The position numbers and the translations under genes were made by a program. From Rhodococcus rhodnii (GTDB lineage Bacteria; Actinomycetota; Actinomycetes; Mycobacteriales; Pseudonocardiaceae): a stretch of 64,000 nt of DNA. The notes beneath the pieces were generated by a model. It made no database searches. It saw nothing but the letters and a program-made list of their open reading frames with translations, and was not told the DNA's origin. Positions 32,381-41,483 of this stretch are shown here, piece by piece (the stretch's first letter is position 1; the number at the start of each line of letters is the position of its first letter). Location: positions 1 to 64,000 of the forward strand of contig JOAA01000015.1 in NCBI GenBank assembly GCA_000720375.1, written 5' to 3'.

Positions 32381-33517
32381 GTGAGCGAAGCCCAGCTCGG
32401 CACCCGGGAGTACTTGTTGGCCGCCACTGAGGTGGATCAGCTGACGGTCGGCGTTGAAGAGGAGTTCCTGCTGGTCGACGAGGAGTCCGGCAGGCTGGCT
32501 GACCGTGCTCCGGACATCCTGTCGGACGTCCGTCGTGACGGGCATGACCTGCAGGCGGAGATCACGCTGAGCCAAGTGGAATCGGCCAGCGGTGTCTGCC
32601 TGACCATGCCTGAGCTGCGTGCGCAGTTGAGTGGTGCTCGCCGGGTGCTCGCTGAGGAGGCGGAACGGCATGGATCGCGGTTGATCGCCACGGGGACGCC
32701 GGTGTTGGGTCGCGGATCGCCGAACGCGCTGACACCGTTGCCGCGGTATCACCGGATGACCCGGGAATTCCGTGCCCTGATTGGGGATTTGCCGGTTTGC
32801 GGATGTCATGTGCACGTCGGTCTGCCGGACGATGAAGCCCGAGTTCTGGTGTGCAACCACATTCGTTACTGGCTGCCCACCTTGCTCGCGATCAGCGCCA
32901 ATTCGCCGTATTGCAACGACTCCGACACCGGGTATGCGAGCTGGCGCTATTTGATGTGGAGCCGTTGGCCGTCAGCCGGCGCGCCGCCGTGGTTCGAAAC
33001 GGCGTCGGACTACTACGCCGCCCGTGAGCAGGTCATTGCCAGCGGTGCGGCCATTGATCTCGGCATGCTTTATTGGGATGTAAGGCTTTCCGCCCATCAG
33101 CCGACGGTCGAGGTCCGCGTTTGCGACGTGGCTCCGACCGTGGACGACGCGGTGCTGATGGCCGCGCTGGTTCGCGGTATCGCCGCCACCGCGTTGGCGT
33201 CGGGGACGCGCGCGCCTGCGGTGCCGCAGCATCTGTTGCGTCCGGCGTTGTGGCGTGCGGCTCGGGACGGCTTGGAAGGCCAGGGAGTCGATCTTGTCAC
33301 CGGCGAGCTGGCGCCGGCCGCGGACCTCGCTGGCGCCTTGGTGCGGTGGATCCGTCCGGCGCTTGAGGTGTCCGGGGACTACGAGTTGGTTGACGAGTCT
33401 CTGGCCCGTTTGGTGTTGGACGGATGCGGTGCCGCTCGGCAACGGTCTGCGTTCGGCAGAACCGGGTCGTTGGGCGGAGTCGTCCACTTCCTCGCCGAGC
33501 AGACGCGGTCCGGTTAA
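32381..33517 (+). CDS. Carboxylate-amine ligase, glutamate-cysteine ligase 2 (YbdK) type
   Basis: The 378-residue protein matches the GCS2/YbdK family, which joins an amino acid carboxylate to an amine in an ATP-dependent way. Blocks seen are LTVGVEEEFLLVDEESGRL (21-39; metal-binding glutamates), LQAEITLSQVESASGVC, LPVCGCHVHVGLPDDEARV and WRYLMWSRWPSAGAPPWF. The protein could make gamma-glutamylcysteine, though actinomycetes mostly use mycothiol; ergothioneine-type EgtA is another relative. GTG 32381. It is divergent from the sigma gene. Confidence 0.82.
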   Translation: MSEAQLGTREYLLAATEVDQLTVGVEEEFLLVDEESGRLADRAPDILSDVRRDGHDLQAEITLSQVESASGVCLTMPELRAQLSGARRVLAEEAERHGSRLIATGTPVLGRGSPNALTPLPRYHRMTREFRALIGDLPVCGCHVHVGLPDDEARVLVCNHIRYWLPTLLAISANSPYCNDSDTGYASWRYLMWSRWPSAGAPPWFETASDYYAAREQVIASGAAIDLGMLYWDVRLSAHQPTVEVRVCDVAPTVDDAVLMAALVRGIAATALASGTRAPAVPQHLLRPALWRAARDGLEGQGVDLVTGELAPAADLAGALVRWIRPALEVSGDYELVDESLARLVLDGCGAARQRSAFGRTGSLGGVVHFLAEQTRSG

Positions 33518-33544
33518 CGTGCTGAGCGCCCAACCCTATTTCCA

Positions 33545-33558
33545 ATTTCGTATCTGAT
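33545..33558. repeat. Dispersed AT-rich motif copy, intergenic
   Basis: ATTTCGTATCTGAT lies between the GCS2-type gene and the S4 gene. It is identical to the reverse complement of the core of the copy inside pyrC at 18351-18369. Confidence 0.6.
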
Positions 33559-33612
33559 GCAGGGCACGTCGTGCGGCAGCCGTTCATTCGCGTGCAGGTA
33601 GGCTCGTGCGCG

Positions 33613-33834
33613 ATGAGCATTCGTGAGGTGTCGATCCGGGACGACTCGATCAGGCTTGGTCAGTTCCTGAAGCTGGCTGGGCTGGCCGAGGACGGCAGCC
33701 ATGCGAAGGACCTGATCGAGGCCCAGGACGTGACGGTCAACGACGAGGTCGAGGTTCGCCGCGGCAGGCAACTGCAGCACGGCGACGTCGTCGCGGTCGA
33801 CGGCGAGCAAGCGCGTTTGGTGGCGAACGGCTAA
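33613..33834 (+). CDS. S4-domain RNA-binding protein (YaaA/YbcJ-like)
   Basis: This 73-residue protein is essentially one S4 domain: RLGQFLKLAGLAEDGSHAKDLIEAQDVTVNDEVEVRRGRQLQHGDVV fits the alpha-L RNA-binding fold. ATG 33613 was chosen over an upstream start at 33571 because MSIREVSI matches the family start. Its last 4 bases overlap the convergent sigma gene. The RNA target is unknown. Confidence 0.82.
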   Translation: MSIREVSIRDDSIRLGQFLKLAGLAEDGSHAKDLIEAQDVTVNDEVEVRRGRQLQHGDVVAVDGEQARLVANG

Positions 33835-34406
33835 ACGAGTTCCGCGATATTCACCCTTCGACGCAGACGCGCCAGCGCCCGGTGTTGAGCGACCCGGACG
33901 GCGCCTGGAGTCGAGCCCACGGCGGCGGCCGTTTCCTCGGCGGACAGCCCGACGACGATCCGCAGAACGAGAATGTCGCGTTGGCGGCTGGGCAGGATGC
34001 TCAGGATCTCGTTGATCCGCTTGGCGGACTCGCCCCGCAGGACCTGCTGGACCGGGCTGCCCTCGACTTCAGGCGTGTCCGGGATGTCCGCGACCGGTTG
34101 CTCTCGGTTACGGGCGACGGCGCGATGAGCGTCAGCGACCTTGTGTGACGTGATGCCGTAGACGAACGCCAAGAACGGACGTCCTTGAAACACGTAACGC
34201 GGCAGCGCGGTGAGAACTGCGAGGCAAGCCTCCTGCGCGATGTCGTCGGCTGAGGTGTAGGAACGCTCACCTCGGCCGACGCGAGCGCGGCAATAGCGCA
34301 CGACCAGTGGCCGGATCGTCGTCAGTAGCCGACCCACCGCTTCAGGGTCGCCTTCGACCGCCGCCGGCACCAGGGCGTCGAGGTAGTTGACCAAGTTCGT
34401 AGCCAC
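33831..34406 (-). CDS. shbA: RNA polymerase sigma factor ShbA/SigD type
   Basis: The 191-residue sigma factor has region 2 (YCRARVGRGERSYTSADDIAQEACLAVLTALPRY, about 38-71), a linker with DIPDTPEVEGSP, and region 4 (ILSILPSRQRDILVLRIVVGLSAEETAAAVGSTPGAVRVAQHRALARL). It matches ShbA of Streptomyces griseus, which directs transcription of the main sigma gene hrdB, and mycobacterial SigD. The family match is good; the regulatory target is inferred from homology. Conserved neighbours cannot be checked here. Confidence 0.8.
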   Translation of the reverse strand: MATNLVNYLDALVPAAVEGDPEAVGRLLTTIRPLVVRYCRARVGRGERSYTSADDIAQEACLAVLTALPRYVFQGRPFLAFVYGITSHKVADAHRAVARNREQPVADIPDTPEVEGSPVQQVLRGESAKRINEILSILPSRQRDILVLRIVVGLSAEETAAAVGSTPGAVRVAQHRALARLRRRVNIAELV

Positions 34407-34479
34407 ATGGTCAATCCTCGTTGGCCGCTGTGGTCACCGACAGTGCCGGAAGACTTCGACGGATTGATGACTTTAGGCC

Positions 34480-35994
34480 CTACTGGGAATCGGGCCAATC
34501 CTGTGGCAGCCAATTGACGGCATACCAGAGGTCCATTCGGTGCTGTGCCTGGGACAGATCCACGTGCAGCGCCCGCTCGATCTGACCGATTCGATGCCTG
34601 ACGCTGTTGCGGTGCACATCCAGTGCGGCCGCGGAGCGGTCCCAGTTGCCGTGATTGGCGAGCCAGACTCGCAGCGTTTCCACGAGATGCGCCGGACCGG
34701 GCGAGCGTATTTCGGCCAGCGGCGCCAAAGTACGGCGAGCGAATGCACGCGCTTGAGCGGGGTCGATCAGCGAAGCGACGCTTTCCGACTCGTTGTCCGC
34801 GCTGATGGGATGACCCGACGCGGCGGCCCGGCGGCGCAACGCGACGGCCTCCCGCTCGGCCATCCGCAGATCGGCGACACCGACCACGCCGCTCATCCCG
34901 ACGAGCCAACCGCGTTTGTGCAACGTCTCCAACGCGGTCGGCGACGGCGCTGACCGCGCGGAAACAATGGCGCGGAAACTGCCACCTGCCAGGTCGACCA
35001 GGGGAGTGCCGAGCAACTGCACGAGCTGGGCAAAGTCGCCGTCCACGTCGCCGCGGTTCCTGCGTCGCACGTCAACGCCCGCCAGAACGCGGTAATCCTG
35101 TCCCGCACGGTTGTCCAACAACGCGGCCAGATGATCGCCCGTCGACTCGGCGGCCGAGCCGGCGGCCAGAAGTAGCCGCGCGGCCAACCGGGAAGCGTGA
35201 CCGCGAGATGTGTCTGTCTCGCGCCGCAGCAGCCCGAGCATCGCCAACGCCATGGCGACGACAGCGCGGTCGCCGACGCTGAACGCCCGATTGCGTCCGA
35301 CGATCAGCACGGACGACTGGTCGACCGGATGCAGGACGACGTGGTCGCCGCCGATGTGCGTGCTCGCGCTGCGCGGACCCGAACCACCGCGTAACCGGGT
35401 GGCCAACGACAGCAGATCCTCGGTCGGCTCGGGCGCCAGACCGGATCTGGTCACGACCGCGCCGTCGGAATCCAGCAGCATGGCCCAGCCGGTGAGCGAG
35501 GTGGCCAACGAACGGACCGTGGTCTCGGTTGGCCGAGGACGTGTCGCGGCCCTCGTCAAGTTGCGTTGACCGTCGGCGATGACGCGAAGTTCAGCGTTTT
35601 GCGCCTCGGCGAGAGCGGCACCGACGGCCTGGCTGACGGCGAGGAACGGCGTTCGTTCCGGAACGGCGAGCAACGGCAGATCGCGGTCGCGGCATGCCTT
35701 GACTAGCTCCCGGGGAACAACGTCGTACACCGGGGTGACTCCGAAGCCCAACGCGCTGACACCCGCGTTGATCAGGCTTTCTACGTAAGCGTCAATCTCC
35801 GCCGGTGTGCGCGGGAAGTTCGTGCCGGCGGTCAGCAACAGCTCCTGGCCGAGCAGGTACGGCACCGGATCGCGCAGTTCGCTGACGTGTGCCCAGCAGA
35901 TCGGGCGGTCGAGCCGGGATTTGCCCGCTTTCACCTCGAGGCCCAGCTCAGCGCGGCTGACTACCGCACGCAACGGGATGGTCCTGAGCACCAT
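34480..35994 (-). CDS. PucR-family transcriptional regulator
   Basis: The 504-residue regulator has the PucR N-terminal domain (about 5-125, with IPLRAVVSRAELGLEV and DPVPYLLGQELLLTAG), a variable GGDEF-like middle, and a C-terminal PucR helix-turn-helix (LVETLRVWLANHGNWDRSAAALDVHRNSVRHRIGQIERAL, about 445-484). I use ATG 35994 (MVLRTIPL), inside a longer open frame. It is transcribed away from the transporter/ureohydrolase operon across a 124-bp gap, the usual place for the regulator of such an operon. Ligand unknown; a purine or guanidino compound is likely from context. Confidence 0.85.
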   Translation of the reverse strand: MVLRTIPLRAVVSRAELGLEVKAGKSRLDRPICWAHVSELRDPVPYLLGQELLLTAGTNFPRTPAEIDAYVESLINAGVSALGFGVTPVYDVVPRELVKACRDRDLPLLAVPERTPFLAVSQAVGAALAEAQNAELRVIADGQRNLTRAATRPRPTETTVRSLATSLTGWAMLLDSDGAVVTRSGLAPEPTEDLLSLATRLRGGSGPRSASTHIGGDHVVLHPVDQSSVLIVGRNRAFSVGDRAVVAMALAMLGLLRRETDTSRGHASRLAARLLLAAGSAAESTGDHLAALLDNRAGQDYRVLAGVDVRRRNRGDVDGDFAQLVQLLGTPLVDLAGGSFRAIVSARSAPSPTALETLHKRGWLVGMSGVVGVADLRMAEREAVALRRRAAASGHPISADNESESVASLIDPAQARAFARRTLAPLAEIRSPGPAHLVETLRVWLANHGNWDRSAAALDVHRNSVRHRIGQIERALHVDLSQAQHRMDLWYAVNWLPQDWPDSQ

Positions 35995-36118
35995 GGCACG
36001 CCTCCCCGGGCCGATTCGTCCAATGGTGGCTGGCCAGATTGTGCAGAACAACCTTCGAACGAACCAGACCTGGCTCTTTACGGTGACCGGAACGAAACGC
36101 CACGCGTAGGAGATCGAC

Positions 36119-37552
36119 ATGGCTCTCGACAACGCAGTGATTGTGGCCTACTTGCTCGGCATGGTCGCGATGGGGTGGTGGGGCATGCGCCGGGCCACCA
36201 CCAAGAGCGAATACCTGGTCGCCGGGCGGCGGCTGGGCGGCCCGATGTACTCAGGCACGATGTCGGCGATCGTGCTGGGCGGCGCCTCGACGGTCGGCGG
36301 CGTCGGCCTCGGCTACAAGTTCGGCATCTCCGGCGCCTGGCTCGTACTCGCCATCGGCCTCGGCATCCTGCTGTTGTCCGCCGCGTACGCCCGACGCATT
36401 CAGCGGCTGAAGGTGTACACGGTCTCGGACATGTTGGATATCCGATATGGGGGTTCGTCGGCGTCCGTGTCCGGCGTCGTGATGTGGGGTTACGCGCTGA
36501 TGTTGACGGTCACGTCACTTGGCGCGTCGTCGACGATCTTCAAAGTGCTGTTCGGGTTCGACCGATGGTCCAGCATTCTGCTCGCGGGCGGGATCGTGGT
36601 GCTCTATTCGGTGCTCGGCGGCATGTGGTCGATCTCGATGACCGACATCGTGCAGTTCATCGTCAAGACCGTCGGCATCTTGTTCCTGCTGCTGCCGTTC
36701 GCGTTGATCAAAGCCGGCGGGTTCGACGGGATGCGGGAACGACTCGACGCGAGCTTCTTCGACTTCACCGCGATCGGCGGCGACACCATCGTCACGTACC
36801 TGGTGATCTACACGCTCGGCCTGCTGATCGGACAGGATATCTGGCAGCGGGTGTTCACCGCGCGGTCTTCAAGCGTCGCGACCTGGGGCGGGATCACCTC
36901 CGGTCTGTATTGCGTCATCTACGCGTTCGCGGGCGCGTTGATCGGCATGGCGACCAAGGCGCTCTACCCGGATCTGCCCAGCCGTGACGACGCTTTCGCG
37001 ACGGCGGTCGAGAACCTGCTGCCGATGGGCGTTCGCGGTCTCGTGCTCGCCGCTGCGCTCGCGGCGCTGATGTCCACGTCGAGCGGTGCGCTGATCGCGT
37101 CGTCGACGGTCGCGGCGAACGACATCTGGCCTCGGCTGACCAAACGTACATCGGATACGAAAGAGGATGTGCACGCCAACCGGATCTTCACGTTGGTGCT
37201 TGGTATCGCCGCAATCGTGCTGGCGATCGTGATCGAAGGCGTGATCGCCGCGCTGACCGTCGCGTACAACCTGTTGGTCGGCGGCTTGCTGGTCGCGATC
37301 GTGGGCGGATTGGTCTGGAAGCGCGGTAACCGGCAGGGTGCGTTGGCCTCGATGATCACGGGCGCGGTCACTGTGGTGGTCGTGATGTTCACCGCCGGCC
37401 TTGAGGCCAACGAGGTCATCTACTACGGACTTGGCGTCAGCCTGGTGTCCTACGTGCTGGTCAGTCTGCTGACGCCGCCGACCGAGAAGGCCGTGTTGGA
37501 TCACTGGAACAGGCGCGTCAACGGTGAGGTCAAGGAGGAAGTGCCAGCATGA
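36119..37552 (+). CDS. Sodium:solute symporter (SSS family)
   Basis: The 477-residue transporter has about 13 hydrophobic segments, beginning [21 protein letters not shown], and the SSS landmark [32 protein letters not shown] in helices 2-3. [28 protein letters not shown], the sodium-site helix 8 region, is clear. The loop [15 protein letters not shown] between helices is encoded by one of the AT-rich motifs. RBS AGGAGAT precedes ATG 36119. Substrate is not evident; the following genes suggest a guanidino compound or arginine derivative. Overlap with the next gene is ATGA. Confidence 0.9.
   Translation: MALDNAVIVAYLLGMVAMGWWGMRRATTKSEYLVAGRRLGGPMYSGTMSAIVLGGASTVGGVGLGYKFGISGAWLVLAIGLGILLLSAAYARRIQRLKVYTVSDMLDIRYGGSSASVSGVVMWGYALMLTVTSLGASSTIFKVLFGFDRWSSILLAGGIVVLYSVLGGMWSISMTDIVQFIVKTVGILFLLLPFALIKAGGFDGMRERLDASFFDFTAIGGDTIVTYLVIYTLGLLIGQDIWQRVFTARSSSVATWGGITSGLYCVIYAFAGALIGMATKALYPDLPSRDDAFATAVENLLPMGVRGLVLAAALAALMSTSSGALIASSTVAANDIWPRLTKRTSDTKEDVHANRIFTLVLGIAAIVLAIVIEGVIAALTVAYNLLVGGLLVAIVGGLVWKRGNRQGALASMITGAVTVVVVMFTAGLEANEVIYYGLGVSLVSYVLVSLLTPPTEKAVLDHWNRRVNGEVKEEVPA
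36436..36450. repeat. Dispersed AT-rich motif copy in the symporter gene, first
   Basis: GGATATCCGATATGG contains TATCCGAT and is read Asp-Ile-Arg-Tyr-Gly, nearly the same word and frame as the pepQ copy (Asn-Ile-Arg-Tyr). Confidence 0.55.
37150..37162. repeat. Dispersed AT-rich motif copy in the symporter gene, second
   Basis: ATCGGATACGAAA is read Ser-Asp-Thr-Lys in a cytoplasmic loop. Its reverse complement equals the start of array unit 4, TTTCGTATCCGAT. Confidence 0.65.
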
Positions 37553-38487
37553 TCGGTCCGGTCGACTCCTCGAAGGTGCCCCGGTTCGCCGGGCCCGCCA
37601 CGTTCGCCCGGCTGCCCAGGCTGGACGAGGTGGGCAACGCCGACATCGCGGTCGTCGGCGTCCCCTTCGACATCGGCGTCTCCTACCGGCCGGGCGCCCG
37701 GTTCGCTCCGGCCGCGGTCCGCGAGGCAAGCCGTCTGCTCAGGCCGTACCACCCGGGTCTCGACGTGTCGCCGTTCGAGTCCGCGCAGATCGTGGACGCC
37801 GGGGACATCGTGTGCAACCCGTTCAACATCGGCAAGGCGATCATGGAGATCTCCGAGCAGGCAACGGAACTGCTGAACACGGGCGCGAAACTGGTGACCG
37901 TCGGCGGCGACCACACGATCGCCCTGCCATTGCTGCGAGCCGTCGCGTCGAAACACGGGCCCGTGGCGCTGCTGCACTTCGACGCGCATCTGGACACGTG
38001 GGACACCTACTTCGGCGAGCCGTACACACACGGGACGCCGTTCCGCCGCGCGGTCGAGGAAGGCTTGCTCGACACGTCAGCACTGTCGCATGTGGGCACT
38101 CGCGGACCGCTCTACGGCCGCGCCGATCTGTCCGAAGACGCACGTCTTGGCTTCGGCATCGTTACGTCAGCTGACGTAATGCGCCGGGGTGTCGATGAGG
38201 TCGTTGAGGCGCTGCGAGAGCGGATCGGCGACCGCCCGTTGTACGTGTCTGTCGACATCGACGTCCTCGATCCCGCGCACGCGCCGGGCACCGGAACGCC
38301 CGAAGCGGGCGGCATGACCAGCCGTGAACTGCTCGAGATCCTGCGCGGCCTGGCGGGAGCGAATCTTGTTTCGGCGGACGTCGTTGAGGTCGCGCCCGCG
38401 TACGACCACGCGGACATCACGTCGATCGCCGCGTCGCACGTGGCGTACGACCTTGTCACACTGCTAGCCATGGGCGTGGCCAAATGA
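37549..38487 (+). CDS. Ureohydrolase: agmatinase or guanidinobutyrase
   Basis: The 312-residue enzyme removes urea from a guanidino group. Binuclear Mn ligands are present in the order [23 protein letters not shown], and [22 protein letters not shown], with the last block typical of agmatinase/guanidinobutyrase rather than arginase. The active-site cover [14 protein letters not shown] is also standard. With an AruI-like decarboxylase and an aldehyde dehydrogenase next to it, 4-guanidinobutyrate is a more likely substrate than agmatine (inference). Overlaps of 4 bp on both sides. Confidence 0.88.
   Translation: MIGPVDSSKVPRFAGPATFARLPRLDEVGNADIAVVGVPFDIGVSYRPGARFAPAAVREASRLLRPYHPGLDVSPFESAQIVDAGDIVCNPFNIGKAIMEISEQATELLNTGAKLVTVGGDHTIALPLLRAVASKHGPVALLHFDAHLDTWDTYFGEPYTHGTPFRRAVEEGLLDTSALSHVGTRGPLYGRADLSEDARLGFGIVTSADVMRRGVDEVVEALRERIGDRPLYVSVDIDVLDPAHAPGTGTPEAGGMTSRELLEILRGLAGANLVSADVVEVAPAYDHADITSIAASHVAYDLVTLLAMGVAK
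38162..38179. repeat. 18-bp perfect palindrome inside the ureohydrolase gene
   Basis: TTACGTCAGCTGACGTAA equals its own reverse complement. It codes for Val-Thr-Ser-Ala-Asp-Val with low-GC codons (GTT, TCA, GTA). It may bind a dimeric regulator within the operon or be chance. Confidence 0.55.
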
Positions 38488-40085
38488 GCCGGACAGGCGG
38501 TGACTTGGTTGTCGAGTCCTTGACCGCGTTGGGTGCGCGCACCGTTTTCGGGCTTCCCGGTCAGCACGCGCTCGGCCTGTTCGACGCGTTGCATCGCTCG
38601 TCGCTGCGCTACGTCGGCAGCCGAACGGAGGTCAACGCGGCGTTCGCCGCCGATGGCCACGCTCGGACGACCGGCGAGGTGACGCCGTTGTTCGTCTCGA
38701 CCGGTCCAGGTGCGTTGCAGACGTTGGCCGGTTTGCAAGAGGCGGCGACATCCAGCGTGCCGGTGCTCGGCATCAGCAGCCAAATCCCGTCGGACGGACT
38801 GGGCGGCGCACGGCGCGGTTTCCTCCACGAACTGCCCGACCAACAGGCCAGCTTCCGTGGCGTCGTCAAACACACCCGTGTGGTGCGCGCCGCGTCGCAG
38901 ATTCCGTCCGCGATCGCCGAGGCGTGGCGGATGGCCGCAAGTGCGCCGATGGGACCGGTGTGGGTGGAGATCCCACAGGATGTATTGCTCGGTCCCGCCG
39001 GGGTCCCGGTCGTCAATGAACTGACGGCACAGCCGATCGTATTGGAAATACGATCCGAGCTGATCGCTGAGGCGGCGCGCGTGCTGGCTGACGCACGGCG
39101 GCCGGTGATCCTCGCCGGCGGGGGAGTGGTCCGCAGCGGCGCGCAGCCGGAGCTGCTGACGTTGGCCGAGAAGATCGGTGCGCCGGTGGTCACCACGTTC
39201 GGCGGCAAAGGCGCCTTCCCGTGGCACCACAAGCTTTCCCTGCAGTCCTGGCTGGAGGACTGGCACACCACCGAGGTGCTGCAGGACGCGGACGTCCTGC
39301 TGGTGATCGGTTCCGGACTTGGCGAACTGTCAAGCAACTACCACACGTTCCAGCCGCGCGGCCGGGTCATCCAGATCGAAGCCGACCTGGGCAAGCTCGA
39401 GTCCAACCACCGCGCGCTGGGCATCCACGCCGACGCGAAACTCGCTTTGCGCGCACTCATACCGCTCGCGGAACAGCGGGACGCGGTCGTTCCCGAACTG
39501 CTGTCAAAGGTTCAGCAACGACTGGACGGTCAAGATCTGAGGTTGGAACGTGACGTGCTCGCCAGCGTCCGCGACGCGTTGCCCGACGACGCACCGAGCT
39601 TCTGGGACATGACGATCCTGACCTACTGGGCATGGTCGGCCTGGGATCCACGCGACGGTGCGATGCACTCGGCGCAGGGCGCCGGCGGTCTCGGTTACGC
39701 GTTTCCGGCCGCGCTGGGTGCGGCGTCCACTGTGGATGGCCCGGTCCTCGCCGTGTCGGGCGACGGCGGCGCCATGTACGGCTTGTCCGAGCTGGCCACG
39801 GCGAAACAGCACAACCTGAACGTCACGTGGCTCATTGTGGACGATGGCGGCTACGGGATCCTGCGCGAATACATGACCGACGCCTTCGGCGCGGCCAGCG
39901 GAACCGAACTGGCCAGGCCGGACTTCGTCGCTCTGGCGGAGTCGTTCGGCATCCCGGCCATCCAGACAACCCCCGAACGGCTTCGAACCGACCTGGCCGA
40001 CGCATTGGCCGACGCGGGACCGCGCGTGGTTGTGCTGCCTGCGTTGCTACGGATGTTCGCCCCGACCCACCTGGAGCACCGATGA
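38484..40085 (+). CDS. ThDP-dependent enzyme, 2-ketoarginine decarboxylase (AruI)-like candidate
   Basis: The 533-residue protein has the acetolactate-synthase fold: N-terminal PYR domain with the ThDP-activating Glu in [19 protein letters not shown], a central domain (about 190-310), and a C-terminal PP domain with the ThDP/Mg motif [35 protein letters not shown] (GDG-x(24-27)-N, here D-D-G). No FAD-specific motif is obvious. Such enzymes include AruI, which turns 2-ketoarginine into 4-guanidinobutyraldehyde in Pseudomonas. Its place between a ureohydrolase and an aldehyde dehydrogenase supports this, but substrate is inferred. Confidence 0.78.
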   Translation: MSRTGGDLVVESLTALGARTVFGLPGQHALGLFDALHRSSLRYVGSRTEVNAAFAADGHARTTGEVTPLFVSTGPGALQTLAGLQEAATSSVPVLGISSQIPSDGLGGARRGFLHELPDQQASFRGVVKHTRVVRAASQIPSAIAEAWRMAASAPMGPVWVEIPQDVLLGPAGVPVVNELTAQPIVLEIRSELIAEAARVLADARRPVILAGGGVVRSGAQPELLTLAEKIGAPVVTTFGGKGAFPWHHKLSLQSWLEDWHTTEVLQDADVLLVIGSGLGELSSNYHTFQPRGRVIQIEADLGKLESNHRALGIHADAKLALRALIPLAEQRDAVVPELLSKVQQRLDGQDLRLERDVLASVRDALPDDAPSFWDMTILTYWAWSAWDPRDGAMHSAQGAGGLGYAFPAALGAASTVDGPVLAVSGDGGAMYGLSELATAKQHNLNVTWLIVDDGGYGILREYMTDAFGAASGTELARPDFVALAESFGIPAIQTTPERLRTDLADALADAGPRVVVLPALLRMFAPTHLEHR

Positions 40086-41425
40086 GCACACTCGACTTGG
40101 TCAACCCGGCGACCGGTGAAGTCTTCGGCTCGATGCCGGTCGGTCGCGAGTCCGAAGTGGATACCGCGGTCCAGAACGCGGCCAAGGCCTTCACGACGTG
40201 GCGCCGCAGCACGCCGATGGAACGGCAGGCTGCGTTGCTGGCCATCGCCGACGCCCTGCAAGCCAGGGCGAACGAGTTCGCTGACGTGGAGTGCCGGGAG
40301 ACAGGCAAGGACCGGGCAGTAATGCTCGGTGACGAAATTCCGCAGTCCGCTGATGTCTTCCGGTTCTTCGCCGGCGCGGCACGAACGTTGCCCGGTGCGT
40401 CCGCCGGGGAGTACTTGGCCGGGCACACGTCGAGCCTGCGCCGCGAGCCGGTCGGCGTGATCGCACAGATCACGCCGTGGAATTACCCCCTGTTGATGGC
40501 GGTGTGGAAGATCGCGCCCGCGATCGCCGCCGGTAACACCGTTGTGATCAAGCCGGCTGACACCACGCCCAGCAGCACGGTCCTGCTCGGCGAGCTGGCT
40601 GCGGAGTTCCTGCCTGAAGGCGTGGTCAACGTTGTCACCGGCGACCGTGACACCGGGAGGCTGCTCGTCGCCCATTCCGTCCCCGCGATGGTGTCGATCA
40701 CCGGATCCACGCGCGCGGGTATCGAAGTGGCGCGGGTCACGGCGGACACCTTGAAGCGGACACACCTTGAGCTCGGTGGCAACGCGCCAGTTCTGGTGTT
40801 CGACGACGTCAACGTCGCGTCGGCGGCTGACGGCGTCATTGCTGCGGCGTTCTACAACGCTGGCCAGGACTGCACGGCGGCGACACGGGTGCTTGTCCAG
40901 GAACGCGTGCACGACGAGTTCGTCAACGCCTTGGTGGCCCGGGCCAAAGCGGCGAAGACCGGTCCGCTCAACAGCGCGTCCCAACTGGAGCGGGTGATTG
41001 GACTGATGGACCGGCTTCCCGGCCATGCCGTCGTCCACTGTGGAGGTAAGCGGCTCGGCGACCGGGGATTCTTCCTGGAACCCACCGTCGTTTCCGGACT
41101 GCGCCAGGATGACGAGGTCGTCCAGGAAGAGATCTTCGCGCCGGTCGTGACCGTGCAGCGGTTCAGTACCGAGGAAGAGGGCATTACCAGCGCGAACGGC
41201 GTCCCACAAGGCCTGGCCTCCTCGGTGTGGACAACCGATGCCAGCCGCGCCGCCCGCGTCAGCGTCGAGCTGGACTTCGGCTGCGTCTGGGTGAACACCC
41301 ATGGTCCGCTCACGGCGGAGATGCCGCACGGCGGATTCGGCCAATCCGGCTACGGCAAGGACCTGTCCATGATCGGCCTGGAGGACTACACGCGGGTCAA
41401 GCACGTGATGACCAAGCTGGCTTGA
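40082..41425 (+). CDS. Aldehyde dehydrogenase, (guanidino/amino)butyraldehyde type
   Basis: The 447-residue enzyme oxidises an aldehyde to acid with NAD(P). It has ITPWNYPLLMAVWKIAPAIAAGN, the cofactor turn SITGSTRAGIEVA, the Glu motif LELGGNAPVLVF, and the catalytic Cys in FYNAGQDCTAATRV. It matches gamma-aminobutyraldehyde dehydrogenases but is about 25 residues shorter than the usual 475; a segment normally present just before GPLNSASQLERV (G-x-P-x(3)-D-x(2)-Y/F-G) seems to be missing. ATG 40082 overlaps the previous stop by 4 bp; readings from 39632 run through the ThDP gene. Confidence 0.87.
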   Translation: MSTLDLVNPATGEVFGSMPVGRESEVDTAVQNAAKAFTTWRRSTPMERQAALLAIADALQARANEFADVECRETGKDRAVMLGDEIPQSADVFRFFAGAARTLPGASAGEYLAGHTSSLRREPVGVIAQITPWNYPLLMAVWKIAPAIAAGNTVVIKPADTTPSSTVLLGELAAEFLPEGVVNVVTGDRDTGRLLVAHSVPAMVSITGSTRAGIEVARVTADTLKRTHLELGGNAPVLVFDDVNVASAADGVIAAAFYNAGQDCTAATRVLVQERVHDEFVNALVARAKAAKTGPLNSASQLERVIGLMDRLPGHAVVHCGGKRLGDRGFFLEPTVVSGLRQDDEVVQEEIFAPVVTVQRFSTEEEGITSANGVPQGLASSVWTTDASRAARVSVELDFGCVWVNTHGPLTAEMPHGGFGQSGYGKDLSMIGLEDYTRVKHVMTKLA

Positions 41426-41483
41426 GATCCCCACGCCGGCGAGGCAAAGTGGGCAACCTCAAACGTTTGTGGGAGGTCACGTC

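Noticed and set aside
39632..40081. N-terminal extension of the aldehyde dehydrogenase
   Set aside because: It runs through the ThDP gene in another frame; the family start is ATG 40082.
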